A DNA stretch of 64,000 nucleotides from Amycolatopsis umgeniensis. Its GTDB lineage: Bacteria; Actinomycetota; Actinomycetes; Mycobacteriales; Pseudonocardiaceae. The notes beneath the pieces were generated by a model. That model was not told the origin of the DNA, searched no databases, and saw only the letters and a program-made list of their open reading frames with translations. The DNA lies in the NCBI RefSeq assembly GCF_014205155.1, contig NZ_JACHMX010000001.1, forward strand, positions 620,001 through 684,000, read 5' to 3'. Position 1 is the first letter of the stretch. Every line of letters begins with the position of its first letter. The position numbers were made by a program, and so were the translations under genes. Shown here one piece after another: positions 6,729 through 14,690 of the stretch.

Positions 6729-9435
6729 CCAGCACCTTCGTGGGGCCCGGCCGGACAGGCCTCGCGCGGATCCGCGCGAGGTCGGTCCGGACCCGCGAGG
6801 CGCAGACCTCGTCGGAAAGCGAGTCGAGCAGTTCGAGCGCGCGGTGCAGGCACGACATCGCGCCGCGCCGGTCTTCGCGCCGCAGATGCAGTTGCCCGCG
6901 CCTGCGCAGGACGAGCGCCATGCGATGCGGGTCGTCCAATTCGGTGCAGAGCCGCGCCGCCTTGTCCAATTCCGCTTCGGCCTCGTCGAGCAGGCCGAGC
7001 TCCGCGCTCGCGACGGCGTATGAGGTGTGGGCGTGCGCCATGCCGAGGACGTCACCGATCTCGCTGAAGATGGCCAACGCCCGCCTCGCGGTCGTACGCG
7101 ATCTCCCGGGCTGCCCGGCCGATCGCGCGAGCACGCAGAGCCCGGTCAGTGCCCTGGCGCGTCCCGCGGGGTCGCCGATCCGTTCACTGATCCGGCACGA
7201 CTCGGTGAACGCCTCGCCCGCCTCCCGGAAGTCGTCCCGGTACAGGTGGATCTGGCCGATTCCGCGCAGCAGAGCGGCTTCCCCGCGTGCGCACCCCGAG
7301 GCCCTCGCCGCCTCGAGCGCGCTGCGATGGCATCGCGACCATTCCGCGTACAGTCCACTGTGGTCGAAGTACGACGCGGTCACCACGGCGAGCTCCCACG
7401 CGAGTTCCCCGAGCCCTGCGCCCGCCGCGTGCGAGACGGCGGCCTCCAGCGCGGGAAGTTCGCTCTGGAACCACGGAAGCGGTTCGGCCACCAGCTTTTC
7501 GTCGAGCGAGGTCCTGGCCGCGCTCCCCGGCTCGGGCCGCAACACGCTGCGGGACATCCGGTCCGCGGCCTTCTCCGCGAGCCAGAGCCACCCGCCGAGC
7601 ACCCGTTCGGTCGCGTCCGCGCGGGCCCGCTCCGGCTCCGCCGCGACCTCCTCGACGGCGAACGCGCGCAAGAGATCGTGCACGCGATAGCGGGGCGCGC
7701 CGGTCGCCCGGAGCACCGGCTGGACCATGTGCCGATGCCGCAGGTCTTCGAGCGCGCGGGACGCCACCTCGGGCTCGCCGTCGTCTGCCAGCGCGGCGGC
7801 CCAGACGGGGAAGTCCGCCGAGGGCAACAACCCCAGCCTGCGGAAGAGCCGCTGCCGATCCGGCGCCAGCTGCCGGTAGCCGAGCGAAAGACTGCCGCGG
7901 ACGGCGAGATCACCGGCACACAGCCAATCCAGCCGTCGTCGTTCGACGGAGAGTTCGACGGCGGCGTCGGCGAGCCGCCAGCCCGAACGGTCGCCGATCC
8001 GGCTGCCGACGATCCGCAACGCCAACGGGAGCCCGTCGCAGTGATCGAGAACCTGTTGGGCGGCAACGGGATCTTCGTCGATCTCGGTGAGCTTGGCGAG
8101 AAGGGCCTTCGCGTCGCCGGGCGGCATGACGTCGAGCGGGATCTGACGGCCGACTTCGAGCCCGGCCAGGACGAACCGGCTCGTGATGATCACCGCGCAG
8201 CCGCGACCGGCGGGCAGCAACGGCCGCAACTGGGCCTCACCGGCGGCGTCGTCGAGGACGAGCAGTACGCGGCGCCCGTGGACCAGGCTGCGGAACAGGC
8301 AGGCGCATTCGTCGATGTCTCGAGGGATCTCCTCGGTGGGGACGCCGAACGCGCGCAGGAATCCGGCGAGCACGGCTTCCGGCGACCGCGGCTCGGAAGT
8401 GGTCCCGCGCAGGGCCGCGAACAGCCTCCCGTCGGGGTACGCGGCCGCGACCCGATGCGCGAGCCGGATCGCCAGCGAGGACTTCCCGATCCCGCCCGCG
8501 CCGGTCAGCACCAGGACGGGCGGGAGGTCGCGGCCGTCGTCCTGGCGCAGTTCCCCCAGCAGATCCGCGATGAGCTCGTCCCGTCCGACGAAGTCCGGGA
8601 TACCCGGCGGCAACTGACTGGGCACGGTGGGCTCCTGGTACACGGGATACTCACGCGTGTCCTGGCCGTCGCGCAGGATCTCGCAGTGCAACGCGCGAAT
8701 CGCCGGTGACGGTTCGACACCGAGTTCGTCGACCAGCCTGCGGCGCCATTCGGTGTAGACGTCGAGTGCCTCGGCCAACCTGCCCGCGCGGGCGAACGCG
8801 GTCATCAACTGCCCGCAGACCCGTTCGCGGAACGGCGCTTCGGCGAGCAGGTCGCGTAGTTCGGGGATCAGCCGGTCGTGCTCGCCGAGCCCGAGATCGG
8901 CCTCGGCCCGGCCCTCCAGCGCCGCGAGACGCTCTTCTTCCCAGCGCGCGACGACCTCGGCCGCGGCCGGGATTCCGGCGAGCACCGGGCCGCGCCACAG
9001 TTCGAGCGCGTCCCGGAACCGTTGGGCCGCCTCACGATGGCAGTCACGGGCGAGTAGTTCGCGGGCCTGCGCGGCGAGACAGGTGAACCGGCCGGTGTCG
9101 GTCTCCTCCGGCCGCGCGTCGAGCACGTACGCCGCTCCCCTGGTCAGGATCGGCCCGCCACCCGGTGGTGAGCGCAGAGCCCGGCGCAGACCCGATATCA
9201 GCCCTTGGACCTGAACTTTCGCCGAAATCGGTGGTGTGTCGCCCCAAAGCTCGTCGATGATCCTGTCCCGGGGCACCGGACGGCCCGCCTCGACCAGCAG
9301 GAGCGCGAAGACCCGGCGCGCCTGTGGCGGGCCGAGCGGCAGGTCCGTGCCCTGCCGCTCGGCCGCGGGTTCACCGAACAAACGATAGAAATAGGCTGAT
9401 TCCCTCACCGGTTTCTCCCCCAGTATTCGAGACAC
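6643..9435 (-). CDS. SARP/AfsR-type regulator (BTAD, NB-ARC, TPR)
   Basis: This 930-residue protein has a winged-helix OmpR-like DNA-binding region (about 15-100), a BTAD domain (about 105-255), and an NB-ARC ATPase with Walker A GAGGIGKS at 312-319 and a Walker B-like VLLVLDDA. A helical TPR-rich C-terminal half follows (repeats with RA..LL.GIGQIHLYRDDFREAGEAF). Such proteins activate secondary-metabolite clusters. The nearest candidate target is the radical SAM/peptide locus about 1 kb upstream of its start. The last 28 codons overlap the convergent peptidase gene, and the tail is low-complexity (R/S/P/A-rich), so the true stop region may be recently extended. Confidence 0.88.
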   Translation of the reverse strand: MSRILGEKPVRESAYFYRLFGEPAAERQGTDLPLGPPQARRVFALLLVEAGRPVPRDRIIDELWGDTPPISAKVQVQGLISGLRRALRSPPGGGPILTRGAAYVLDARPEETDTGRFTCLAAQARELLARDCHREAAQRFRDALELWRGPVLAGIPAAAEVVARWEEERLAALEGRAEADLGLGEHDRLIPELRDLLAEAPFRERVCGQLMTAFARAGRLAEALDVYTEWRRRLVDELGVEPSPAIRALHCEILRDGQDTREYPVYQEPTVPSQLPPGIPDFVGRDELIADLLGELRQDDGRDLPPVLVLTGAGGIGKSSLAIRLAHRVAAAYPDGRLFAALRGTTSEPRSPEAVLAGFLRAFGVPTEEIPRDIDECACLFRSLVHGRRVLLVLDDAAGEAQLRPLLPAGRGCAVIITSRFVLAGLEVGRQIPLDVMPPGDAKALLAKLTEIDEDPVAAQQVLDHCDGLPLALRIVGSRIGDRSGWRLADAAVELSVERRRLDWLCAGDLAVRGSLSLGYRQLAPDRQRLFRRLGLLPSADFPVWAAALADDGEPEVASRALEDLRHRHMVQPVLRATGAPRYRVHDLLRAFAVEEVAAEPERARADATERVLGGWLWLAEKAADRMSRSVLRPEPGSAARTSLDEKLVAEPLPWFQSELPALEAAVSHAAGAGLGELAWELAVVTASYFDHSGLYAEWSRCHRSALEAARASGCARGEAALLRGIGQIHLYRDDFREAGEAFTESCRISERIGDPAGRARALTGLCVLARSAGQPGRSRTTARRALAIFSEIGDVLGMAHAHTSYAVASAELGLLDEAEAELDKAARLCTELDDPHRMALVLRRRGQLHLRREDRRGAMSCLHRALELLDSLSDEVCASRVRTDLARIRARPVRPGPTKVLVSRASVPSAAPAPGGLDGRSSPRSRTAR

Positions 9436-9497
9436 CCCTCAACGAGGGTGTCAGAAATATCCGAGGGCGGCGTCCGGCATTCGACGGAACAAACCGC

Positions 9498-9998
9498 TCA
9501 GCAGGCGCTGGCCGAAGTGTAGATCCGGAGCGAGGTCGCCTCGTCGTTGTCGCCGTTGCCCACGTAGGACGACCGCGCGCCCGCCTGCATGCAGCGACTG
9601 GTTCCGCTGCCGATGTTGTAGTACCACCGGGCGTCGACCCCACGCCGGTTGTACCAGGACGACATCTCGTCGTTGAATCCGTAATCGACGAGATTCTTCA
9701 GTCCCGCCGACTGGAACTGCAGTCGCCTGCCGTTGAAATCGCGGTTCTGCCACAAGCACACGTAGTTCGCGTCGCAATCACCAGGAGCCTTGGTCGAGAG
9801 CGACAGCGTGATCTCACCGCCGTTCCAGACGACCTCGTCCCCGGCGACCTTCCAGCCCGGAGCGAGCTTCGCCGCGTCGACGCCCGCGGCCTTCAGCGTC
9901 GCCGCGCCGTCCTGCGCGGCCGAAGCCGGCGCCGCGACGAGCACGGCCGCGACGGCGGCGGCCCCCAATGCCGTGGAAACGAACCGAAGAGTGCGCAT
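9498..9998 (-). CDS. Secreted peptidase inhibitor I36-like protein
   Basis: The protein has 166 residues with a Sec signal peptide (MRTLRFVSTALGAAAVAAVL...ASA, about 27 residues). The mature part contains CDANYVCLWQNRDFNGRRLQF, typical of the small beta/gamma-crystallin-like I36 (SMPI-type) metalloprotease inhibitors of actinomycetes, then further aromatic/Cys residues. The presumed role is extracellular inhibition of metalloproteases or a wall-associated function. It lies between the SARP gene and the radical SAM gene and is transcribed away from the latter. Confidence 0.75.
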   Translation of the reverse strand: MRTLRFVSTALGAAAVAAVLVAAPASAAQDGAATLKAAGVDAAKLAPGWKVAGDEVVWNGGEITLSLSTKAPGDCDANYVCLWQNRDFNGRRLQFQSAGLKNLVDYGFNDEMSSWYNRRGVDARWYYNIGSGTSRCMQAGARSSYVGNGDNDEATSLRIYTSASAC

Positions 9999-10364
9999 TT
10001 CTCCTCCTTGATGCCCGGCGTGCCCCGTGCACGCCGGGGATCAAGGTCCCGTGGGCCGCTGTGTGACGGCTAAGCAACCGGAAAGGGACCGGGGCGCTTC
10101 CGTATAGTGCCCCTGTTGACGTGCAGCCAATTCCGCATACGGCCGTCAGTCGATCATGCTCTTTCGAATTGCGCAGTAGCCCTTGCCCGACCTGGCGGAA
10201 AAGAGTGGTTCTCGATCATCGTTTACGCCTCATGCGACTGTTGCGCCAACCGAGTGTAATCGTTATCTCGGCATTGCGACGGGGTTCGCGGCGACACTAG
10301 CGTGCAAAGAGCAAGCCGACGGAGAAGCGGATCGATAAATCATCGAGCGCAGGGGGTTCTGTCC
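9999..10364. other. Divergent intergenic region upstream of the radical SAM gene
   Basis: These 366 bp lie between the divergent I36 and radical SAM genes, and I see no convincing gene. Base composition becomes more AT-rich towards 10120-10350, as expected for promoters. A weak promoter-like pair, TTGCGC (10241-10246) and TATCTC (10264-10269) with 17 bp between, points toward the radical SAM gene; this is a guess. Confidence 0.4.
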
Positions 10365-11393
10365 ATGAGCGCGCCTGCTCGGCCGACCAACGTCATTTGG
10401 GATGTCACCTACGCATGTCCCTTGCGATGCGTCCATTGCTATTCCGAATCCGGACGCCGCCCGACTCGCCAATTGAGCCTGGACGAACAATTGCGAGTAG
10501 TGGATTCCATCATCGAACTCCGACCGGAAATGGTGGCGCTGGCGGGCGGCGAACCACTCGTGGTGAAGGGGATATTCGAGGTCGCGGACCGCTTGTCGAA
10601 AGCGGGCATCCACGTCGTGTGCTACAGCGGCGGATGGCCGATGAAGCCGGACATGGCCCAGGAATTGATGCGGTGCTGCAACACGGTGACGATCAGCCTC
10701 GACGGCGCGACAGCGGAGGTGCACGACAAGATCCGCGGACGTGCCGGCTCGTTCGAGCGGGCCATGGAAGCCCTGCGGATCCTCGACGACGCTGTGGTCG
10801 CCGAGAGCCCGCCAGGGTTCGATTTCGGCATCGACACCGTGGCGGTACGCAGCAACTTCGAGAGTCTCGAGCAGCTGTGCACCTCGATCGCGCCCCGCTT
10901 CCCGGCACTGAAGTCACTCGCCATCGGTGCTGTCATCCCGGCGGGCCTGGCGAGCCGCTCGGGATTCGTGGAGCACGAACTCCTGTCCGAGTCCCAGGTC
11001 GAGCGGATGGGCGATCCCGCATGGGCCCGGCACTTGCAGTCACTCGCGCCACCATCGGTGACCGTCACCTGCACGGACAACCTCGACCTGCAGATGAATC
11101 CGGCCCAGGGGCTCGAAACCTTCACCGCATTGCAGATCGAGCCCGATGGCGAGGTGCGGGCGATGCCGATTTACGAAGGTACCGTCGGCAGCCTGCTCGA
11201 GGAGTCCGGCGAGACATTGTGGCGCCGCGCGATCGAACGATGGAGCCATCCCTTCGTCACCGAGACCCTTTCCGCTGTTCACACGGTCGAAGAATGGGCG
11301 GAAGCCACCCGGCGGATCGACTACCGTTTCGGGTCGGAATCCGTACGCGCCCGCATCGACCGGCGGCCACAATTCTCCGGCGTTCCCGGCTGA
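10365..11393 (+). CDS. Radical SAM enzyme, candidate RiPP maturase
   Basis: The encoded protein of 342 residues starts MSAPARPTNVIWDVTYACPLRC, with AGGGGG about 9 bases upstream. The radical SAM cluster motif CPLRCVHC (Cys18, Cys22, Cys25; CX3CX2C) is at the N terminus, followed by ALAGGEPLV and TISLDGA. The C-terminal part has the outline of a SPASM/twitch region (IEPDGEVRAMPIYEGTVGSLLEES..LW) but the expected auxiliary-cluster cysteines are missing (Met/Tyr instead). Peptide-modifying radical SAM enzymes install C-C, C-O or C-S links or epimerise residues. An 11-codon gene with a perfect Shine-Dalgarno follows 74 bp downstream, so that peptide is the likely substrate. A longer frame to 10302 lacks a ribosome binding site. 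Confidence 0.88.
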   Translation: MSAPARPTNVIWDVTYACPLRCVHCYSESGRRPTRQLSLDEQLRVVDSIIELRPEMVALAGGEPLVVKGIFEVADRLSKAGIHVVCYSGGWPMKPDMAQELMRCCNTVTISLDGATAEVHDKIRGRAGSFERAMEALRILDDAVVAESPPGFDFGIDTVAVRSNFESLEQLCTSIAPRFPALKSLAIGAVIPAGLASRSGFVEHELLSESQVERMGDPAWARHLQSLAPPSVTVTCTDNLDLQMNPAQGLETFTALQIEPDGEVRAMPIYEGTVGSLLEESGETLWRRAIERWSHPFVTETLSAVHTVEEWAEATRRIDYRFGSESVRARIDRRPQFSGVPG

Positions 11394-11466
11394 CACGGTA
11401 ATCGCGCGCAGCGCCGCGCCCCTCTGATGTTCCTGTTCTTTCACGGAGAAGAGGAGGTGAACGACC

Positions 11467-11502
11467 ATGGCTTACTGGCCCCCCACGACGGTCTCCCACT
11501 GA
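11467..11502 (+). CDS. Putative 11-residue RiPP precursor peptide MAYWPPTTVSH
   Basis: ATG at 11467 follows the complete anti-Shine-Dalgarno match AGGAGGTGA (11452-11460) at 6-base spacing, the best ribosome binding site seen in the window. The open frame is 11 codons (MAYWPPTTVSH) and a TGA. It sits between a radical SAM gene and an MFS exporter/M28 aminopeptidase pair, all on the same strand. Tyr3, Trp4 and His11 are residues often cross-linked in very short RiPPs. There is no room for a classical leader, so nearly the whole peptide would be core. An overlapping 50-codon frame (11427-11579) has no ribosome binding site and low-complexity content. Confidence 0.7.
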   Translation: MAYWPPTTVSH

Positions 11503-11530
11503 CCCAGTCAGTGCATACGACCGAGAAGCG

Positions 11531-11560
11531 CGATGCTCCCGCCCACGGGTGGGAGCATCG
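11531..11560 (+). promoter_or_regulatory. Strong hairpin between precursor peptide and MFS gene
   Basis: CGATGCTCCC (11531-11540) and GGGAGCATCG (11551-11560) form a perfect 10-bp stem with a 10-base loop whose ends can pair further. There is no T-run after it, so it is more likely an attenuator or an mRNA 3'-protecting structure than a simple terminator. Such a position would let the peptide be made in excess over the exporter. Confidence 0.7.
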
Positions 11561-11630
11561 CCACGGTGAATGCCACTAGCATCGAGGGAGTCGTCGGTAA
11601 TTCGATTGACGAAGATGAGCTGGGGGTCGG

Positions 11631-12866
11631 ATGCGCGCGTATCGGCATTTGTTCGGGTTCCGTGGTGTGCCACGGTTGGTCCTGGCGCTGATCGCGAGCA
11701 GGCTGGCCGCACCGATCCTCAATCTCAGCATGCTGCTGGCCATCGTCTCCACACACGGCTCCTACGCGGTCGGCGGCGTGGCCTTGACGGGATTCTCCCT
11801 CGCTCTCGCGGTCTGCGTGCCCCTGTCCGGACGATTGGTGGACCGGTTCCACCCCCGTCCGGTTCTGCTGGGAGTGCTCGCCGTCCACGCCATCGCCTAC
11901 GCGGCGGCGGTGATCGGCATGACGCAGCAGGCCCCCGCGTGGGTACTCGTGGCCGCCGCAGTCGCCTTGGGGGCGAGCACACCACCGTCGGCGCCGGTCA
12001 TCCGGTCCACGTGGCCCGCGATCGTTCCCGCCGAACACACCCGGACCGCCTACGCCTTGGACGCGGTGCTCAACGAGGTCATGGTGGTGACCGGGACGCT
12101 GCTGGTCTCGGCGCTCGTCGCGCTCGCCTCCCCCGTCGCCGCCGTGGCGGTGGCAGGGGCGTGCACGGTTCTCGGTGTGCTGACCCTGCTGACGGTTCCG
12201 ACGCCGCGAACACGGGCGAGCGCCGAACCGCCTGGTGAGGTGTCCCGATCCCGGCGGGCTCTCGGCCCCCTCGCCGATGGGCACGTCCGGGTGCTGCTGG
12301 GGATCACCGCCTTCGACATGCTGGCGTTCGGCTGCGTCGTCGTCGGGGTGTCCGCCGCGGCCGCGTCGGGCGGGAATCCCGGCCTGTCCGGCGTACTGCT
12401 CGGCGCCTACTCGGTCGGCGCGGTGGTCAGCGCGCTCGGATACGGCATGCGCCGTCGCGAGGCCCGCCCTCGCCGCCAGCTCGTCATGTTCCACGCCGCG
12501 TCCGCGGTACTGCTCGTCGCCACCGGGGTCGCGCCCGGACTCGTCCTGGCGGGCGTGGCCTTGCTCGCCGTGGGCCTGGTCAGTGGCCCCCGCGACACGC
12601 TGCACCAGATCGTGCTCGGCGACGTCGCTCCGCCCCGGCAACGGACCGAGGCGTTCGCGTGGATGAGCACCTTCATGTGGGTGGGCAACGGCATCGGCAC
12701 GGCTGTCGCCGGACAACTCGTGACCTGGAACGAAGGTGACCACACCACGACCTTCCTGGCGGCCGCGATCGCGGCCGCTGCCGCCGCGGCGTTCTCGTTG
12801 CTCCTGCGCTCCACCCTGCGCACCCGCGCGACCGCATCACCTGCCTCGGCCACTTCCCCGCGGTGA
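11631..12866 (+). CDS. MFS transporter, likely peptide/metabolite exporter
   Basis: The gene product (411 residues) has about 12 membrane segments and an MFS motif A-like loop (GRLVDRFHPRP) between segments 2 and 3. The start ATG at 11631 follows GGGGG at short spacing. It is downstream of the radical SAM gene and the 11-codon gene and 52 bp upstream of a secreted aminopeptidase gene, so it is best read as the export/self-resistance step of the same pathway. Its substrate cannot be read from sequence. Confidence 0.85.
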   Translation: MRAYRHLFGFRGVPRLVLALIASRLAAPILNLSMLLAIVSTHGSYAVGGVALTGFSLALAVCVPLSGRLVDRFHPRPVLLGVLAVHAIAYAAAVIGMTQQAPAWVLVAAAVALGASTPPSAPVIRSTWPAIVPAEHTRTAYALDAVLNEVMVVTGTLLVSALVALASPVAAVAVAGACTVLGVLTLLTVPTPRTRASAEPPGEVSRSRRALGPLADGHVRVLLGITAFDMLAFGCVVVGVSAAAASGGNPGLSGVLLGAYSVGAVVSALGYGMRRREARPRRQLVMFHAASAVLLVATGVAPGLVLAGVALLAVGLVSGPRDTLHQIVLGDVAPPRQRTEAFAWMSTFMWVGNGIGTAVAGQLVTWNEGDHTTTFLAAAIAAAAAAAFSLLLRSTLRTRATASPASATSPR

Positions 12867-12918
12867 TCCGCGGCGGCCGCCCACCGTCTCCACACTCCGC
12901 TGGGAGGAAACGATCCCC

Positions 12919-14343
12919 ATGAACCCCCGTCGGATTCTGTCCTCGCTCGCCGTCGGCGCCGTCCTGCTGACAACGGCCTCACCCGCGTCCGCGTCCGATC
13001 CCTGGTGGCTGGCGAAAGCACTGGCCTCCGAGGTGACCGGAACCAAGGCATGGCACCACTTGAAGGCGATCTCCGAAGCGACTCACGCGCACGGTGGCAA
13101 CCGCGTCTCCGGTTCCCCGGGATACGACGCGGCCGCCGGATACGTGACCAAGACCCTGACCGAAGCCGGTTACCGCGTGCGGCGCCAGGAGTTCACTTTC
13201 CCGGACTACGAAATGGTCGCGGAGAAGGCGACCGAAACGGCCCCGGTCAACAGGGCACTGCATCCGCTGCTGGCCTACTTCTCCGTCTCCACCACCGAAG
13301 CCGGCGTCTCCGCCGTGCTCGCCGAACCGGCGGGACGGGCGACCGGATGCACGCCGGAGGACTACACCGGCGGCGACGTCACCGGCAAGATCGTGCTCGT
13401 CGACGCCGGAGGCTGTGCCACTTCCCTCAAGCAGGTCATCGCCGCCGACGCCGGTGCGGCCGCCGTGGTGATGAACGTGAACTACACCAATCCCACCATG
13501 AACATCCGGCATCGGATCGTGCCGCCCGCCGACGCGCGTATTCCCACCGCCACCCTCACCCGGGCGGAAGCCCAACAGCTGAGGGCCGACGCGGCCAAGG
13601 GCGAAGTCTCACTTCACCTGGATCTGCGGAGCAGGCAGATCACCACCAAGGGATACAACCTCATCGCGGACACTCCTACCGGGGCCGAGGCCGACACGGT
13701 CGTCGTCGGCTCCCATCTCGACAGTGTCGACACCACGCCCGGAATGAACGACAACGCCGCGGCCGCCGCGATGCAACTGGAGATCGCGCGGCAGCTCGCC
13801 CCGCATGCGGGCAAGATCAAGAACCGGGTCCGATTCGCCTGGTGGGACGCCGAGGAGAAAGGTCTCGTCGGGTCCCAGTACTACGTCGATCGGCTCAGCC
13901 CCGAACAGCGGGCCGAAACCGGCCTGTACCTGAACCTCGAGATGATCGGCTCACCGAACTTCGCGCGCCAGGTCTACAACGGGCAGACGCCCGGAGGCCC
14001 CGCGCCTGAAGGATCGAAACAGATCACCAAGACCATCGGCGACTACTTCGCGGGACGGAACCTTCCCACCGTCGGGCTCGAACTCGACGACCGTTCGGAC
14101 CATTCCCCGTTCATCAAGGCGGGCATTCCCGCCGGAGGTGTCAACGCGGGCGCGGAAACCCTCAAACCGGCGGAGTGGGTGCCGCTGTTCGGCGGGACGG
14201 CGGGAGAAATGCTCGACCACTGCTACCACCAGTCCTGCGACACCCTCGACAACGTCAACCCGACCATCTTCGACCAGTTCGGCCGGGCCATCGCCTGGAC
14301 CACCGGCCGCTACGCCGTCGATGCCCTGAAGCCCACGGGCTGA
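12919..14343 (+). CDS. Secreted M28-family aminopeptidase with PA domain
   Basis: The encoded protein of 474 residues has a Sec signal peptide ending about ASPASAS (26). An inserted PA domain (about 125-235) precedes the M28 catalytic region: GSHLDSV (His266), GMNDNA (Asp278), WDAEEKG (Glu312/313), LNLEMIGS (Glu341 where Asp is usual in the Streptomyces griseus aminopeptidase type) and DRSDHSPF (His395). A C-terminal Cys pair (DHCYHQSC) may form a disulfide. GGAGG lies 11 bases before the ATG. It removes N-terminal hydrophobic residues outside the cell. In context it could trim the exported 11-mer, stopping before the Trp-Pro-Pro segment. Confidence 0.88.
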   Translation: MNPRRILSSLAVGAVLLTTASPASASDPWWLAKALASEVTGTKAWHHLKAISEATHAHGGNRVSGSPGYDAAAGYVTKTLTEAGYRVRRQEFTFPDYEMVAEKATETAPVNRALHPLLAYFSVSTTEAGVSAVLAEPAGRATGCTPEDYTGGDVTGKIVLVDAGGCATSLKQVIAADAGAAAVVMNVNYTNPTMNIRHRIVPPADARIPTATLTRAEAQQLRADAAKGEVSLHLDLRSRQITTKGYNLIADTPTGAEADTVVVGSHLDSVDTTPGMNDNAAAAAMQLEIARQLAPHAGKIKNRVRFAWWDAEEKGLVGSQYYVDRLSPEQRAETGLYLNLEMIGSPNFARQVYNGQTPGGPAPEGSKQITKTIGDYFAGRNLPTVGLELDDRSDHSPFIKAGIPAGGVNAGAETLKPAEWVPLFGGTAGEMLDHCYHQSCDTLDNVNPTIFDQFGRAIAWTTGRYAVDALKPTG

Positions 14344-14377
14344 TCGGTCGCTTCCCGGCCAGAGCCCGGGTCACTCC

Positions 14378-14536
14378 TCAGGCGCGGACGCGTTCGGCAC
14401 GGTGGGCGCGGATCCTCCTGCCCGCCCGGCGGGCTCGCTCGACCCACACGCTACGACCGGCCTTCAGCATCTGCTCGGTCCGGTAGTCCACCTCGGCCAG
14501 TACCTCGGCGAGCAGAACGTCGTTGCTGTTCATCAT
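14378..14536 (-). CDS. Small basic hypothetical protein (52 aa)
   Basis: A minus-strand frame starts ATGATG at 14536, after a GAGGGGA ribosome binding site, and encodes MMNSNDVLLAEVLAEVDYRTE... with an arginine-rich end (RRAGRRIRAHRAERVRA). Codon use is typical of the genome (third-position G/C), so it looks real. It converges on the aminopeptidase gene. I do not recognise the family; the amphipathic, basic character could suit a small regulatory or nucleic-acid-binding protein, which is only a guess. Confidence 0.5.
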   Translation of the reverse strand: MMNSNDVLLAEVLAEVDYRTEQMLKAGRSVWVERARRAGRRIRAHRAERVRA

Positions 14537-14636
14537 CGTTTCCCCTCAGGAACTCACTACCTCGTTCGGTAATGACCAGATTCGTCCTGAGGGGCAGCCT
14601 TGGGCATCGGGTGATCACCTACGTACAGCGGCGGAT

Positions 14637-14684
14637 CGACCCCTTACCCTCGCTCGCTCCCTGCTCGAGAGCCGTAAGGGGTCG
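14637..14684. terminator. Inverted repeat downstream of DUF6892 gene
   Basis: CGACCCCTTAC (14637-14647) and GTAAGGGGTCG (14674-14684) are perfect 11-bp arms separated by 26 bases. The repeat lies just beyond the stop of the minus-strand gene ending at 14691 and upstream of nothing on the plus strand, so a termination role is likely. Confidence 0.5.
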
Positions 14685-14690
14685 CCCGGG

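Noticed and set aside
7027..8709. 560-codon plus-strand frame opposite the SARP gene
   Set aside because: Shadow frame with R/G/P/E-biased composition; the minus strand has NB-ARC and TPR motifs.
11427..11579. 50-codon frame MFLFFHGEEEVNDHGLL... overlapping the 11-codon gene
   Set aside because: No ribosome binding site before its ATG; the perfect Shine-Dalgarno lies inside it and is placed for the 11-codon ORF. Kept only as an alternative precursor.
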